NCBI RefSeq assembly: GCF_040802235.1
Contig: NC_133165.1
Coordinates: forward strand, 45,025,629 to 45,089,628
DNA from: Manis javanica
Taxonomy: Eukaryota; Chordata; Mammalia; Pholidota; Manidae
DNA: 64,000 nucleotides
Reading direction: 5' to 3'
In this document: one piece after another, positions 23,271 to 39,900 of the stretch
Layout of the letters: each line of letters opens with the position of its first letter
How positions within the stretch are numbered: the stretch's first letter is position 1
Translations under genes and position numbers: made by a program
Notes under the pieces: model-generated
The model's database searches: none
The model's input: only the letters and a program-made list of their open reading frames with translations
What the model was told of the DNA's origin: nothing

Positions 23271-23820
23271 TAATAGACAACTGAATGCATGTCTGGCTGA
23301 AAGAAGACTAGGACAGAGGCAGCCAGCTCGGCGAGGGTGGACACACAGTCCCTCCACACAGCATCCCAGGGACCGCCACGCGCAGCGGACGCACTTAGAG
23401 ACACGGACACTCTCGCGCTCCCAGAGCGCACGTGGTCTGAACGCACCATCTCCGCCCAGCGTCGCGCGTCCAGTGGTGGAGCTGCCCCAACCCTCACTCG
23501 CGGCAGCGGGCAGGGGGCGCTGCGCGTCCGGGCGCCCCGAGAGGGCGGGCCCGGGCGGGGCGGGGCGGGGCCGGCCGGCGGGCAGGCCTGGGCTCTGGCT
23601 GTCCGCGCCTCCTGGCCGCTCCGGGCCGGGCCGGGGCGGGGCGCGGCGGCAGGAAGCGGGGCGGGGACTTGCGGAGGAGTTGGGGAGCTAGGGAGGGCGC
23701 GGCTAACTCCTGGAGGGACGGCAGGCCCAGTGAGAGGCTCCCGGGTCTGGCGCCAAGCCTGAGCCTGCCGGACGGGAGGCGGTCCAGCTGCGGGCTCGGC
23801 CTCGGCCCCAACCCGCCAGC

Positions 23821-27522
<3,702 letters not shown>

Positions 27523-27571
27523 GAAGCCGGTCTGCCTGCTGTCACCCCAGGGGCTCCTTTGGCTTTTTACA

Positions 27572-27577
27572 AATAAA
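27572..27577 (+). terminator. BCL7C: BCL7C poly(A) signal
   Basis: AATAAA 50 nt after the stop, followed by a T/GT-rich downstream element. This predicts a very short 3' UTR of about 75 nt. Confidence 0.85.
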
Positions 27578-27649
27578 GACCCTTTTGTAATTTTGTGTCA
27601 TGTCATTTCCCCTTTGGGATGGAGAGGGTCTTTGGAGACAGTTTTGTCT

Positions 27650-28035
27650 CGTGCTCCATTTCTCAGATGGGGTCACTAAGGCTCTAAGAGGACCTTCCTA
27701 CAGTTATGCCGTGAGTCAGACATGGAATGGGGGCTTGAGCCAGGACCCTGCCTCCCTAACACTCCCTCCATCCTCCCTGTCCTCCTTACCTTTGATCCTT
27801 AGTGACCTTTAACCCTCCTCCTCAGAGAATCCCAGGACCCCTCTTCCTGCTTCACTTTTCCCTGAGCCCAGCAATTACCAAAGCTCTGCGCAGCTAGTCC
27901 CATGATTCCTGTTCATACGTAGGAACATGGAGGCCCAGAGGGATTTGGGGATCTGGGATGACCCAACCCATTCCCTGCCCTCGGGAAGCTTATAGCATCA
28001 TGCTTCCCTGCTACTGTTTAGCCATTCCTCCACTG
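27650..28035. other. Downstream of BCL7C, MIR scrap and unique sequence
   Basis: 27650-27760 holds a reverse MIR-like fragment (tctcagatggggtcactaag). The rest is unassigned. Confidence 0.45.
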
Positions 28036-28039
28036 GAAC

Positions 28040-28340
28040 TCCTGTTGACACTCTGGTTGAGTCTAACATACCCTCAGCTCAAGTACCACCTCCTCTAGGA
28101 AGCCTTTCCTGATCACAGGCTCAGTCAGTTTTCACTCTTTTGGGCTACCACAACCCGCTGTGCTTCCCTCATTTTGTCTCGGTATTTCAGGCTGTTTGGG
28201 ATGATTGGTTTGTGTGTTTGTCTTGACCATTAGGCTGTGGGCTCCTGAGGGGAGAACTTGGTGCCCAGCCATACCTAGCACCACACTGGGCATAGAGCAG
28301 TTGTAGCGACTGTTTGATGAACAAATGAATAAATGAATTG
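28040..28340 (+). repeat. L2 LINE 3' end
   Basis: caagtaccacctcctctagga, aagcctttcctgatcacagg, then ggctgtgggctcctgagggg and gaacaaatgaataaatg. Confidence 0.75.
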
Positions 28341-28389
28341 GCTGAGGCTTCTCTGAGGAGGTGGCACCTAAGGCATGAACCCTTGTGTG

Positions 28390-28720
28390 GTACATCTGGA
28401 GTCAGAAGTCCTGGTTCAAGTCCTGGCTCTATTTACTCACTAGTTGTGTGGCTCTACACAGGCCATTTCCCCTCTAAGCCTTAGTGTGTTCATTTGAACA
28501 GTGAGGACAATAACTAGGCCTCATCTACCCCAGTGGCTTTTGAAACCTTCAAATAATAGTAGGTTACTTCACTCTGAGCCTAAAAGAGATTTAGTCAGAT
28601 GTATTAGCACTATTTCTATTTTTAACAAAGGAAGAAACTGAGGTTCAGAGAGGAGCAAGTTGGAACTTTAAAGAGCTATTAAAAAACGTCAGGGTGTTTC
28701 CTCATAGCAGCTGCAGTAGT
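28390..28720. repeat. MIR fragments
   Basis: 28390-28560 is + (ctggttcaagtcctggctct, then ctaagccttagtgtgttcat). 28600-28700 is - (gaagaaactgaggttcagag). Confidence 0.65.
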
Positions 28721-28764
28721 AATAGTTGAGCCAGGACTGGCCAGGGGAGCCAATTGTGCAGTGA

Positions 28765-29265
28765 TGTGGTATATTCATTTCCTGTTGCTACTATAATGAA
28801 TTACAATAAATTTAGTGGTTTAAAACAACACAAATTTATTATCTTACCATTCTGGAGGTCAGAAGTCCAAAATTAGTCTCATTGGGCTAAAATAAAGTCA
28901 AGGCATCAGCAGGGCTGGTGCCTTCCAGAGCTGTAGGGGAGTGTCTGTCTCCCTGCCTTTTCCAGCTTTCACAGACCACCTGTGTTCCTTGCCTTGTGGC
29001 CCCTCCCTCCGTCTTCAAGTCCAGCAGCCTAGCATCCTCCCATCTCTCCACCTCTGCTTCCATCATCACATCTCCTCTGCCTCTTCTGCCTAAGATCTTT
29101 GTAATTGCATTGGGCCCACCTGGATGATCCAGGATACTCTTCCCCACTTGAAGATCCTTAATCACATCTACAAAACCTCCTCTGCCTCATTAAATAACAT
29201 ATTCACAGGTCCTGGGGATTAGGGTGTGGACAACTTCGCAGGCCATTGTCAGCCTGCTACACATG
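28765..29265 (-). repeat. MLT1-type (ERVL-MaLR) LTR
   Basis: Reverse LTR: ttcatttcctgttgctactat, gtggtttaaaacaacacaaat, ttctggaggtcagaagtcc, gcattgggcccacctggatga, attcacaggtcctggggatta. About 500 bp and nearly complete. Confidence 0.75.
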
Positions 29266-29630
29266 GTAATAATCACAGCCATTTACTGGATGTGGTGGTC
29301 ATCTCATTATTCCCCTCAACCATCCTATGAGGTGATAAGAGTACTCTGTAAACTGTAAAGTGCTTTTTATAGGTTAATAGTATGGTATTAAGTCCCAGAA
29401 TTCAGGCTCAGGATTTGAATCTCAGCATCTCCGTTCATTTGCTGTGTGACTTGAGCGATGACTTAACCTCTCTGTGCCTAATTTTCTCATCTGTAAAATA
29501 GGGATAATAGTAACAACCTGGTGAGACTATTGTGAGGATTAAGTGAGGCACTACATGGAGAGAGAATTCTTGGCTTGACACACAGTAAGTACTCAATAAA
29601 TGGCAGATGCTTTTCCTTTTACCCCATTTT
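29265..29630 (+). repeat. MIR fragments
   Basis: 29405-29625 is a good + MIR (gctgtgtgacttgagcgatg, ctcatctgtaaaatagggat, then gtaagtactcaataaatgg). 29265-29400 is a poorer MIR-like piece. Confidence 0.7.
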
Positions 29631-29999
29631 ACAGATGAGGATTTAGGGATAGAGGCCAGAGACTCATTTGTCAGTGAGACTGGGCAGAAGGAGTCCATTT
29701 CTGGGCAGCCTTGAAAGGTTCTGACCCCAGAACCCAGGCAATTGCTAGCCTAGGCCTGCCCTCACCCTCTCTACAGTCCACTCTGTGACCTTGTTTAAAA
29801 GCCACCTCTTCCCTCCACACCCTGGTCATCACCTTGCCATGTCCTCCCCACCTCCCCTCACATTCCACACCCTCTCCAATGTCCATACTCTCTTTTAGGA
29901 ATAACTTCACCCCTGGCCTCAGGCCCTCGCCTCTTCCCCCATTCTCTTTCCCTCTCTCATGCTTCCACTCTCTCCTCATCCTGATTCCTTAAATATCTG

Positions 30000-30245
30000 T
30001 GAACCTAGCTCTTCCCTTCATGAACATGCTTCCTGCCAGGTCCCACCTACTTCTTGAATTAACAGTTTCCAAGTCTCTTCCTCTAAGTTCTGCCTCCTAC
30101 CTCCAGACTCAAAGAGCCAAATGCGTGCATGATATCTCCACTGGATGTCCCACAGACCCTCAGCCTCATCCTCCTCTCATCCTGTCCCCACCACCCCCTA
30201 TGCCCAGAAATGGCCCCACAATCCCAGGAGTTGGCCAAGATTAGA
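30000..30245 (-). repeat. Ancient mammal-wide repeat, reverse
   Basis: Pyrimidine-rich segment (ccactggatgtcccacagac, then cctcagcctcatcctcctct) resembling the reverse of the long old repeat at 61.6 kb. Family name uncertain. Confidence 0.35.
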
Positions 30246-30449
30246 GCACCCAGAACACAGGGTTCTGTGAGCCACCATATCCTGTTGAGTCTCTGTCCTA
30301 GGTAATTCCCACTGAGAAGGTGGGCAGCCTCCGAAAGCCAAATCTGCTGATGATTCTGCCCCAGTGAAAACCTCCCATTCTCATTAACTGCAGGATGGAG
30401 CCTGTGCCTTATCACCCCACCCCATCCCTGCACAGTCACCCTGAGAACT

Positions 30450-30650
30450 GCTCATAATTGTCCCCAAGTGCACTCTGTTGTGTCTCCTCTCTAGGGCTTT
30501 GCTCATGCTATTTGCTGGGCCGGGACTGCTCCTGTCATGCCCTCTTCATCTGGGAGATGTTTTTCAAACCTCAGCTTCCTGGTGATGTCTTTTCTCCTTT
30601 CCTCATGACCTCTGCCCCCTCCCCCTCCTCTGCCCTTTCATGAGCATTAG
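30450..30650 (+). repeat. L2 LINE fragment
   Basis: ctttgctcatgctatttgctg, then gcctcttcat-like codon texture and caaacctcagcttcctggtg, typical of the L2 3' region. Confidence 0.6.
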
Positions 30651-30734
30651 GTGCTGCCTTGTGGTGATCTGCATTGGCTTTGCTCTTTAGAAAGAGACAG
30701 ATTGAGAGTGGGGGAATTCCTTTATTCAGAGTAA

Positions 30735-31300
30735 CGTTTATCTTGCCCTTCCAGTTTGCTGGGCACTATTCTAGGCCCTGGGGATAAAGCATAAACAAAA
30801 CAGAAAAAAAAAGTCCTTGCCTTCACAGAGTTTACCTTCAGTAAATGATACCACATGTAAGAAGTTATAAGTACTTTGCGAAAACTGAGTAAGGGAGATG
30901 GGGAAAGAGCAGACTACAAGTTTAAATAGGGAGCTCAGGGGAGGCCTATGGAGACATTTGAAGAAAAGCTTGAAGAAAGTGAGAGAGCCATGCAGGTATC
31001 TGGGAGAAGGGCATTCTAGGCAGAAGGAAGAGCCCTAAGGGGGAGTGTGCCTGGAAATGAGATCAGTACCTCTGAAGCAGGGGGAGGGAGGGAGAGAGCA
31101 GTGGGCGGTGGGGTCAGGTAGGACCTCACAGGCAGGGCAGGAACATATCTATCATTCAAATTTTAAGAATAAAGAGGACAGATTAATAATTAAGCCCAGA
31201 CAATAGGGGAAACCTGGGAAAACCAGAATGTAGGATCATCCTGCTTGGAGGTTATGGTCAGGACCTTGCTTTTACTCCAGGTGAGATGAAGAGCTATTGA
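30735..31300 (+). repeat. Ancient mammal-wide repeat
   Basis: ctgggcactattctaggccctggggat, ccttgccttcacagagttta, then gggcattctaggcagaagga and gaccttgcttttactccag. Same family as at 13.5 and 60-62 kb. Confidence 0.5.
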
Positions 31301-31324
31301 AGGGGTTGAGCAGATGAGTAACAT

Positions 31325-31935
31325 GATAAAATTTAGAGTTTTTTTCCCCCTAATATTCTATTATAAAAAATTTTAAACACAGTGAAATTGGAAGAATTGT
31401 TCAGGTAATACCCATGTATATATACCCACCACCTAGATTCTATAACTTCTGTATTTGCTTCATCACAAGCCATATGCATCCATCTACCAACCTATCATTT
31501 TCTTGATACATTTCAAAATAACTTGCAAACAATGCTATACTTACCTGTAAACACTTCAGCATGCATGTTGTTAACTAGAGTCCAGTATTTACTTACAGAT
31601 TTGTCTTTCCTTCGAGGCTAAGTATCCATATAGCAAAATGCAAAGGTATTAACTGTGTGATTCTATAATTTTTAACAAATGCATACATCTGCATAATTCA
31701 GACTCTTATCACATATATCACGACACCCTGTTGCCTCTTACCCTTCCCCAACTCCCCAGAGGCCACCACTGTTCTGATTTTGTTTTTGATTAGGTTAATC
31801 TATTCTAGAGCTTCATATGCATGGGATTATACAGTATGTGTTCCTTTGCATCTGTTTTCACTCAGCATGATGTTATTGAGAACTATTCATACTGTTGCTT
31901 GGATCAGTAGTTTGTTCCTTTCTATCGATGGGTTA
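31325..31935 (-). mobile_element. Ancient L1 (L1M-class) 3' fragment
   Basis: Reverse L1: ccatgtatatatacccaccac, gaggccaccactgttctgat, then ttttcactcagcatgatgtt. Confidence 0.65.
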
Positions 31936-32434
31936 CAGTCCATAGACTTGGCTTTGACTAGGATTGCTCTGTCTGGTGGACAGCAGATGGTCCAGGTCCT
32001 CTCCCTGTCTCTAGTCCCCTGCATAAGCCTGTAGAGCCCAGGGAGATGAATAGCCTTTTCCCAGGAGCCTTTCTAGAAGGTAGAGTCTATAGCATCAGTC
32101 CCCCAGAAATCTGTGGAGATAGAACTATATCAGGGGCACAGGGGCAGAATCTAGGGTGAACAAGCATCCTGGTTGGCCCAGGACTTTCAGGTTTTAGCAC
32201 TTCAAGTTCCATTCCTGGGGAACCCCTCAGTCCTAGGCACACTGGGATAGTTAGTCACCCTAGCAGGATCCCACAACTGCCCCTATGGCCCTAGGCCCAT
32301 TCTCGCCGTAGACTACAATCCCTCATGAAGACTGATTTTCCCTAAACTCAGTTAATCTGCTCCTTCCCTGCTCTAAAACTTCCCATGGCTCCCTATGGTT
32401 TTACCTGGCAACCCAAAGGATATACTAAGCCTAT

Positions 32435-32610
32435 AGCAGTGGTTCTCAAACTTTGCTGCCCATTGGAACCACCTGATGAATTCTGATGCCTGGCTTCTAC
32501 CTCCAGACTTTTTAATTCATATAGTATATGACTTGGGCAGTTGTATTTTTAAAAGCTCCACAGGTAATCTGATATGCTACAAAGTTTGGGAGTGACTGGC
32601 CTGTAGATAT
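32435..32610 (+). mobile_element. MER5-type hAT DNA transposon fossil
   Basis: agcagtggttctcaaactttg (terminal repeat), then ccattggaaccacctgatga, matching MER5A. Confidence 0.7.
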
Positions 32611-32779
32611 GATTTGTTTTGCTCAAATGGTGTTGAATATGTTGCCAACATTTAAAATCAAGTAATTTCATATAAAAATCTGACTCCCTATTTTGATAAG
32701 GCAGGTCTGAGATGCCAAGTCTACTTCCAACCTACCAGGGGGTAGGGAGCACTGGCTGCCCTTGGAGATGGGCATGTGC

Positions 32780-33440
32780 TCTCCAGTGACCAGTCCCCAC
32801 CACTACCTAGTGTGTTACTCTGCTCATTTATGTTCATGTGCATGGTCTACAGGCTAATGACCAAGCTCTGCAGCCAGGCATTCAAGGCCTTCCAGGTGCT
32901 GGCCTCTGCTCACCTCTTCAGCCTCTTCCTTCACTTCCTATTTCAGTGTACTTATCTCTCTTCCTTCTGTCTGGCAGGTACCCTTTTACACCTGCTTTTG
33001 CCTATGCAGTTCTCCCACCAAATTCTTCATCATGGCAGACAAGGACCTGCTCAATTTGGCCCCCCACCTCTCTCTCCCCCTCCCCTGAGCTCTCTACCAT
33101 CTAACACATGGAACTTTAAACACACTGAGGCTGGCCAGGCTAGTTCCCTTCTTATCACTTGCTGCTTCTTTTGTCTGGGAAACTCTTCCCTTCCTCCCTT
33201 TCTCTTTCTTCCTTGCCAAAGCCTACTTATCTTCCAGGCCTTGGCTTAGATCTCACAGTCTTCAGGAAGGTTCCCTGACCCTCAAACTAGGTCAGAACCT
33301 AGTCAGCCACTGTACTTCCTCTTTAACCTCACATCTCATTTCCCCTGCTAGAATAAGGCCATGTTGTTCATTTCTGTCCTCCTAGGGCCTCGTGCAGTAC
33401 CTGGTAAACAGTAGGTGTTCACTAATGGTGAATGAATAAA
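32780..33440 (+). repeat. Long L2 LINE remnant
   Basis: ccaagctctgcagccaggcat, ggcctctgctcacctcttcag, ttccaggccttggcttagat, and the end cagtaggtgttcactaatgg, then gaatgaataaa. Confidence 0.7.
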
Positions 33441-34250
33441 GGAACAAAAGCAAGCACATACCCTTTCTCCACTGGCAAAATCCTACTCCTGGTCACATGT
33501 GTACTTTAGCATTCAACTCTGATTCCCTGAGACCCAAAACCTCACTGAGCTCAGGTCCATCTCACAGTGGACCAATGGGTCCCCAAACCCATCTTGTGGT
33601 TGTTTTCCTAGTTTCAAATGCATAACTGGAAAAGGCATACTCAGCAACAGGCAGAATCCCCACATCACTTGACTGGGTCCCTGCCCTGCTGTGAAGGTAG
33701 GGCTGGATCTGGTTAGTGACCCAGGGCCCCACACTGGGCAAGCCCAAGGGCAGAGCACAGTAACTTACTTTCCATTCCCTTACATTTGTCTATCAATTTT
33801 CAGTTGGCAGTGACTTTTCTGTGGTTCCCCTCCATTCTTCCTATCAGCTCTAGGAGGCAGCTCTGTAGTGAAGGGTCAGGCCACAGAATAGGAATGGAGG
33901 TTTTCCCGATTCAGCTGATAAAGTACTGTGTGATCTTGGGCAAGTCACTTCCTGATCTAAACCTTAGTTGTCTCATTTGAAACATGGAGCCAATAATCTT
34001 TTCCTTATCTTTGGGGTCATCTGTCTTTGAACCATATGTGAACCAAGTGCAGAGCATGCATGTGACAAGATATATGTAAATCAATTTTTTGTAAAGTGAA
34101 TTATTTCCAACCTTTCATTTTTAGCATCACCCGTAGGATCACAGGCACTCTAGATACTGTAGGAAATGCAGTGCCAAAGAAAAGAAAGTAAAATCTGTTG
34201 TAATCTGTAATAACCCCAGTTGAAGTTTTAATGTATGTATTTCAAGGTAT
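33440..34250. other. Unassigned with one MIR
   Basis: 33880-34060 is a + MIR (tgtgtgatcttgggcaagtca, then gttgtctcatttgaaacatg). The rest has no recognised gene. Confidence 0.5.
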
Positions 34251-34289
34251 TATGAGGGAGCTGTAGGGAGGTTATTTGGGATAAATGAC

Positions 34290-34750
34290 AACAGCCCATA
34301 ACGGGACGCCCCGGCTCTGGCTCGGCTGCTTCACTGGTCTTGTCCGTATAATGGGATCCCCAGGCCCTTCTCCCGTCAGCCTTTGCGAAGCCCAGAAGAA
34401 ACAAAGGCGGGCAGAGTGCCTGGGAAGCGGCAGCGCGCGAGGAGAGCTTGCCGCGACGTCGCAAGGGTTAAGGGCACCGAGCGCCACGCGGGGCGTCCTA
34501 GAGAGGCCGTGGGCGGACTTCCGGTGCCAGCGGCTGGTAGCCCGCAGTCACAAAGGGAAGGGCGGGTCCCAGTGGCCCCTCACCTGCACGCCGCGGGTTT
34601 CCCGCGGGCAGCCGCGCTTTGGGTGCGGGGTTCTATCTCTAAGGCACAGCCTGCATTGCGGCGGCATAGCCGGGACTCCTAGAACAGGCCTCCGCCGACG
34701 TGTCCCTGTCCTCGGAGTGCCGGCCTAGCAGTTTTGACCGTGGGCAGCTT
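34290..34750. promoter_or_regulatory. Orphan CpG island
   Basis: Dense CG dinucleotides in AT-richer surroundings, with an ETS-like acttccggt at 34518-34526, a gggcggg-type GC box near 34560 and several cgcg clusters. No known protein is encoded in any frame that I can recognise. Likely a promoter or enhancer CpG island, possibly of a non-coding transcript. Direction is unknown. Confidence 0.6.
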
Positions 34751-35039
34751 CCGAGCTCCTCTGGGCTTGGGGTTCCCCTGCTGTGATGCAACCGTGAGGA
34801 TCCTAGTGCTAGACGAGGACAGAGGTTTCTTCAAATTGCAGCCTGGAATCCGCTGTTTCCCTGTTGTAACGTCACGAAAACAGACCCAGAAAGAGGAATT
34901 TACTTTGGAATAGCAGAGGCCCGCTTCTCCACCAGCTTCTAGTTAGGGCGGATCCCTAACTAGAAAAAGGGGTCAAAGCCATATCCCTTGACTAGCGCTG
35001 CTGCTGCAGGAGTCGTCTAAGGACATTTCTGATAAAAGC

Positions 35040-35220
35040 CACCACTGAAAGTTTACGGCGGCGTGTTAGGGGCGCTACCGGCGTATCCTCTCATTCTTAC
35101 TGCCTCCTGAGGTGGGCGCTGTTACTCACATTTTACAACTAAGAAAAGTGAGGTGCAGGGCGATTCTATCCAGAATCATGATGAAGTCAGTGGCGAACTA
35201 GAGAGGGTTGTAAACCTAGG
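35040..35220 (-). repeat. MIR-like fragment
   Basis: gtatcctctcattcttactgc, then ctcacattttacaactaaga and gtgaggtgcagggcgat resemble a reverse MIR. Confidence 0.4.
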
Positions 35221-36987
35221 TTTGTCTCACTTGATTGGCAGATCTGTTTTTGGAAATATTAGCAGAACACCGAATCCTTTCACAAAGGGGCAAAAGTTTG
35301 CCACTGGGAGAAGATCTGGGGGTTGGCAGGGAGTGGTTTCACAGACCCTGCTAAGTTAAATGATAGGGTCCTGGATCAGGTGTCTTTGCATCCTTTCATT
35401 TTCCTCAGCTCCATCCCCAGAGAAGTGTCACTGTTTGGCCTGTCTGATACCTCTCTGAAAAGCTCTACTCTCTGGGTTTTTCTGTATTTCACCTGACTTA
35501 GAATTCTTCCTGTGATAACAGACACAGCCCTAGAGCATTTTAACAAATAATCAGTGGCAATTGCTTAACATCACAGCTGCCTGAGGTGATACCAGTTGAT
35601 GGCAACAAGATGCTAAAGAAAAAAAAGTTAAAAGGAAAAGCTAGGGAATGAGATACCCTAAGGCTTTGAAAAGCTCTGAAATATCCCTGGGAATTCTTAG
35701 ATGGTCCTTGAAAGCATGTCAGGACAGACCTGAGAAGACCTTAAGCTCTCACCTATAGCTGACCTGGAGGCGCTGTGCAAGCAGGAAGTGAAGATTAAAG
35801 CAGTGTTGTGCAAACAAACATAGAGACCCCTAGAAAAGATGAGGAAACTTACTGGTTGAAGGCATTTAAGGAAATCTTTGTCCAACCATTAGCTGACCAC
35901 TAAGCTAATTGAATACAGACTTTAGTGGCCACAAATAAATAATACAGACTTTACCGAATTAGTCTACAAAAAAGTCACTAACAAAAAACAAAACAGCAGC
36001 AACAACAAAGCCTGAAGAGGGGAAGAATCTGATTTTCAGAGTTCACACATTATAGTATTTAAGATGTCACTTTCAGTAAAAAATTATGAGACATGCAAAG
36101 AAACAGGAAAGTATGGCTCATGCAAAGGGAGAAAGCAGTCAAAAGAGAAACTTCCTGAAGAAGCCCAGACACTAAAGTTACTAGACAAAGGCTTTAAACA
36201 GTTTTATACATATATTCAGCAAAGTAAAGGAAACCATATCTAAAAATTTGAAAGTATGAGAATGGTGTCTTGCCAAATAGAGAAATTAATAAGTAGGTAG
36301 AAATATATTTATGTTGAAAAAACAGAAACTCTGGAGTTAAAATGTATAAAAGAACAGTAACTGAAATGAAAGATTAACTTAAGGGGCTCTATCAGTTTTG
36401 ACTTGGCAGAAAAATCAGCAAACTTGAAGGTGGGAATTGATATTACTCAATCTCAGGGACACACAAAAAAGAATGAAGAAATGAATAGCACACCAGAGAC
36501 TGGTGGGACACCATCAAGGGTACAAATATGCATATAATGAGAGTCCTCTAGGACTCTAGGAGAGGAAAGGGGGAAAAAATATTTGAAGAAATAATGGATA
36601 GAAGCTTCTCACATTTTATTTAAAACAAAACAGAAAACTCCATTAATCTTTACGTCCAAGAAGTTCAAAGCAGGATAAACGAATCACATCGAGACAATTC
36701 AGATCATAGTCAAATTGTAGAAAGACAAAGAGAGAATATTAAAAGCAGCAAGAGAAAAGGCAACTCACTATGTGCAGGGGATCCTCAATAAGATTAACAT
36801 TTGACTTCTTATTAGACACTATGGAGGCCAGAAGGCAGTAGGATAACATATTCAAAATGCTGAAAGAACAAAACTGTAAACCAAGAAATCTACATCCAAC
36901 AAAATATCTTTAAAAGATAATGAAAAATTAAGACATTCCCAGATAAATAAAAACAGAAAGAATTTGCTTCCAGCAGAATTGTCCTAC

Positions 36988-36999
36988 AAGAAATACAAA
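36988..36999 (+). repeat. Target-site duplication, left copy
   Basis: aagaaatacaaa, identical to 40654-40665, bracketing the nested L1. Confidence 0.88.
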
Positions 37000-39900
37000 A
37001 GGAAAATAAGTAAGGACACAGAGGCACTGAACAACACACTAGAACAGATGGACCTAATAGACATCTATAGAACTCTACATCCAAAAGCAACAGGATACAC
37101 ATTCTTCTCAAGTGCACATGGAACATTCTCCAGAATAGACCACATACTAGGCCGTAAAAAGAGCTTCAGTAAATTCCAAAGGATTGAAATCCTACCAACC
37201 AACTTTTCAGACCACAAAGGTATACAACTAGGAATAAAGTGTACAAAGAAAGCAAAAAGGCTCACAAACACATGGAGGCTTAACAACATGCTCCTAAATA
37301 ATCAATGGATCAATGACCAAATCAAAATGGAGATCCAGCAATATATGGAAACAAATGACAACAACAACACTAAGCCCCAACTACTGTGGGACACAGCAAA
37401 AGCAGTCTTAAGAGGAAAGTATATAGCAATCCAGGCATATTTAAAGAAGGAAGAAAAATCCCAAATGAATAGTCTAATGTCACAATTATCGAAATTGGAA
37501 CAAGAAGAACAAATGAGGTCTAAGGTCAGCAGAAGGACGGACATAATAAAGATCAGAGAAGAAATAAATAAAATTGAGAAGAATAAAACAATAGACAAAA
37601 ATCAATGAAACCAAGAGCTGGTTCTTCAAGAAAATAAACAAAATAGATAAGCCTCTAGCCAGACTTATTAAGAGAAAAAGAGAGTCAACACACATCAACA
37701 GAATCAGAAATGAGAAAGGAAAAATCACAACGGACCCCACAGAAATACAAAGAATTATTAAAGAATACTATGAAAACCTATATGCTAACAAGCTGGAAAA
37801 CCTAGGAGAAATGAACAACTTCCTAGAAAAATACAACCTTCCAAGACTGACCCAGACAGAAACAGAAAATCTTAACAGACCAATTACGAGCAACAAAATT
37901 GAAGCGGTAATAAAAAAACTACACAAGAACAAAACCCCCGGGCCAGATGGATTTACCTTGGAATTTTATCAGACATACAGAGAAGACAATACCTATTGTC
38001 CTTAAAGTTTTCCAAAAAATAGAAGAGGAGGGAGTACTCGTAAACTCATTCTATGAAGCCAACATCACCCTAATACCAAAACCAGGCAAAGACCCCACCA
38101 AAAAAGAAAACTACAGACCAATATCCCTGATGAATGTAGATGCAAAAATACTCAACAAAATATTAGCAAATCAAATTAAAAAATACATCAAGAGGATCAT
38201 ACACCATGACCAAGTGGGATTCACCCCAGGGATGCAAGGATGGTACAACATTAAAAAATCCATCAACATCATGCACCACATCAACAAAAAGAAGGACAAA
38301 ATGGACATGATCATCTCCATAGATGCTGAAAAAGCATTCGACAAAATTCAACATCCATTCATGATAAAAACTCTCAACAAAATGGGCATAGAGGGCAAGT
38401 ACCTCAACATAATAAAGGCCATATATGATAAACCCACAGCTAACATCATAATGAACAGCAAGAGGCTGAAAGCTTTTCCTCTTAGATCGGGAACAAGACA
38501 GGGATGCCCACTTTCCCCACTGTTATTCAACATAGTACTGGAGGTCCTAGCCACGGCAATCAGACAAAACAAAGAAATACAAGGAATCCAGATTGGTAAA
38601 GAAGAAGTCAAACTGTCACTATTTGCAGATGACATGATATTGTACATAAAAAACCCTAAAGAATCCAGTGCAAAACTACTAGAACTAATATCGGAATTCA
38701 GCAAATTTGCAGTATACAAAATTAACACACAGATATCTGTGGCTTTCATATACACTAACAATGAACTAATAGAAAGAGAAATCAGGAAAACAATTCCATT
38801 CACAATAGCATCAAAAAGAATAAAATACCTAGGAATAAACCTAACCAAGGAAGTGAAATATACCCTGAAAACTACAAGGCACTCTTAAGAGAAATTAAAG
38901 AAGTCACTAACAAATGGAAACTCATCCCATGCTCCTGGCTGGGAAGAATTAATATCGTCAAAATGGCCATCCTGCCCAAAGCATTATACAGATTCGATGC
39001 AATTCCTATCAAATTACCAAAAGCATTCTTCAACGAACTGGAACAAATAGTTCAAAAATTCATATGGAACCAGCATAGATCCCAAATAGCCAAAGCAATC
39101 CTGAGAAGGAAGAACAAAGTGGGGGGGACCTCGCTCCCCAACTTCAAGCTCTACTACAAAGCCACAGTAATCAAGACAATTTGGTACTGGCACAAGAACA
39201 GAGCCACAGACCAATGGAACAGAATAGAGACTCCAGACATTAACCCAAACATATATGGTCAATTAATATACAATAAAGGAGCCATGGACACACAATGGGG
39301 AAATGACAGTCTCTTCAACAGATGGTGCTGGCAAAACTGGACAGTTACATGTAAGAGAATGAAACTGGATCACTGTCTAACCCGATAAATGAAAGTAAAT
39401 TCGAAGTGGATCAAAGACCTGAATGTAAGTCATGAAACCATAAAACTGTTAGAAAAAAACATAGGCAAAAATCTGTTGGACATAAACATGAGTCACTTCT
39501 TCATGAACATATCTCCCTGGGCAAGGGAAACAAAGGCAAAAATGAACAAGTGGGACTCTATCAAGCTGAAAAGCTTCTGTACAGCAAAGGACACCGTCAA
39601 TAGAACAAGAAGATATCCTACAGTATGGGAGAATATATTCATAAATGACAGATCCAATAAAGGATTGACATCCAAAATATATAAGGAGCTCACACACCTC
39701 AACAAACAAAAAGCAAAGAATCCAATTAAAAAATGGGCAAAGGAGCTGAATAGGCAGTTCTCTAAAGAAGAAATCCAGATGTCCAACAGACACATGAAAA
39801 GATGCTCCACATCACTAATCATCAGAGAAATGCAAATTAAAACCATAATGAGATATCACCTCACACCAGTAAGGATCGCCGCCATCGAAAAGACAAACAA

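Noticed and set aside
35153-35359. 68-codon frame following the first orphan CpG island
   Set aside because: Short, no homology recognised, and it overlaps MIR-like and unassigned sequence. I see no coding signature.
37947-38888. 313-codon reverse transcriptase as a possible functional gene
   Set aside because: It is the L1 ORF2 RT domain in a 5'-truncated, frame-broken element with target-site duplications, not a domesticated or retron-like RT.
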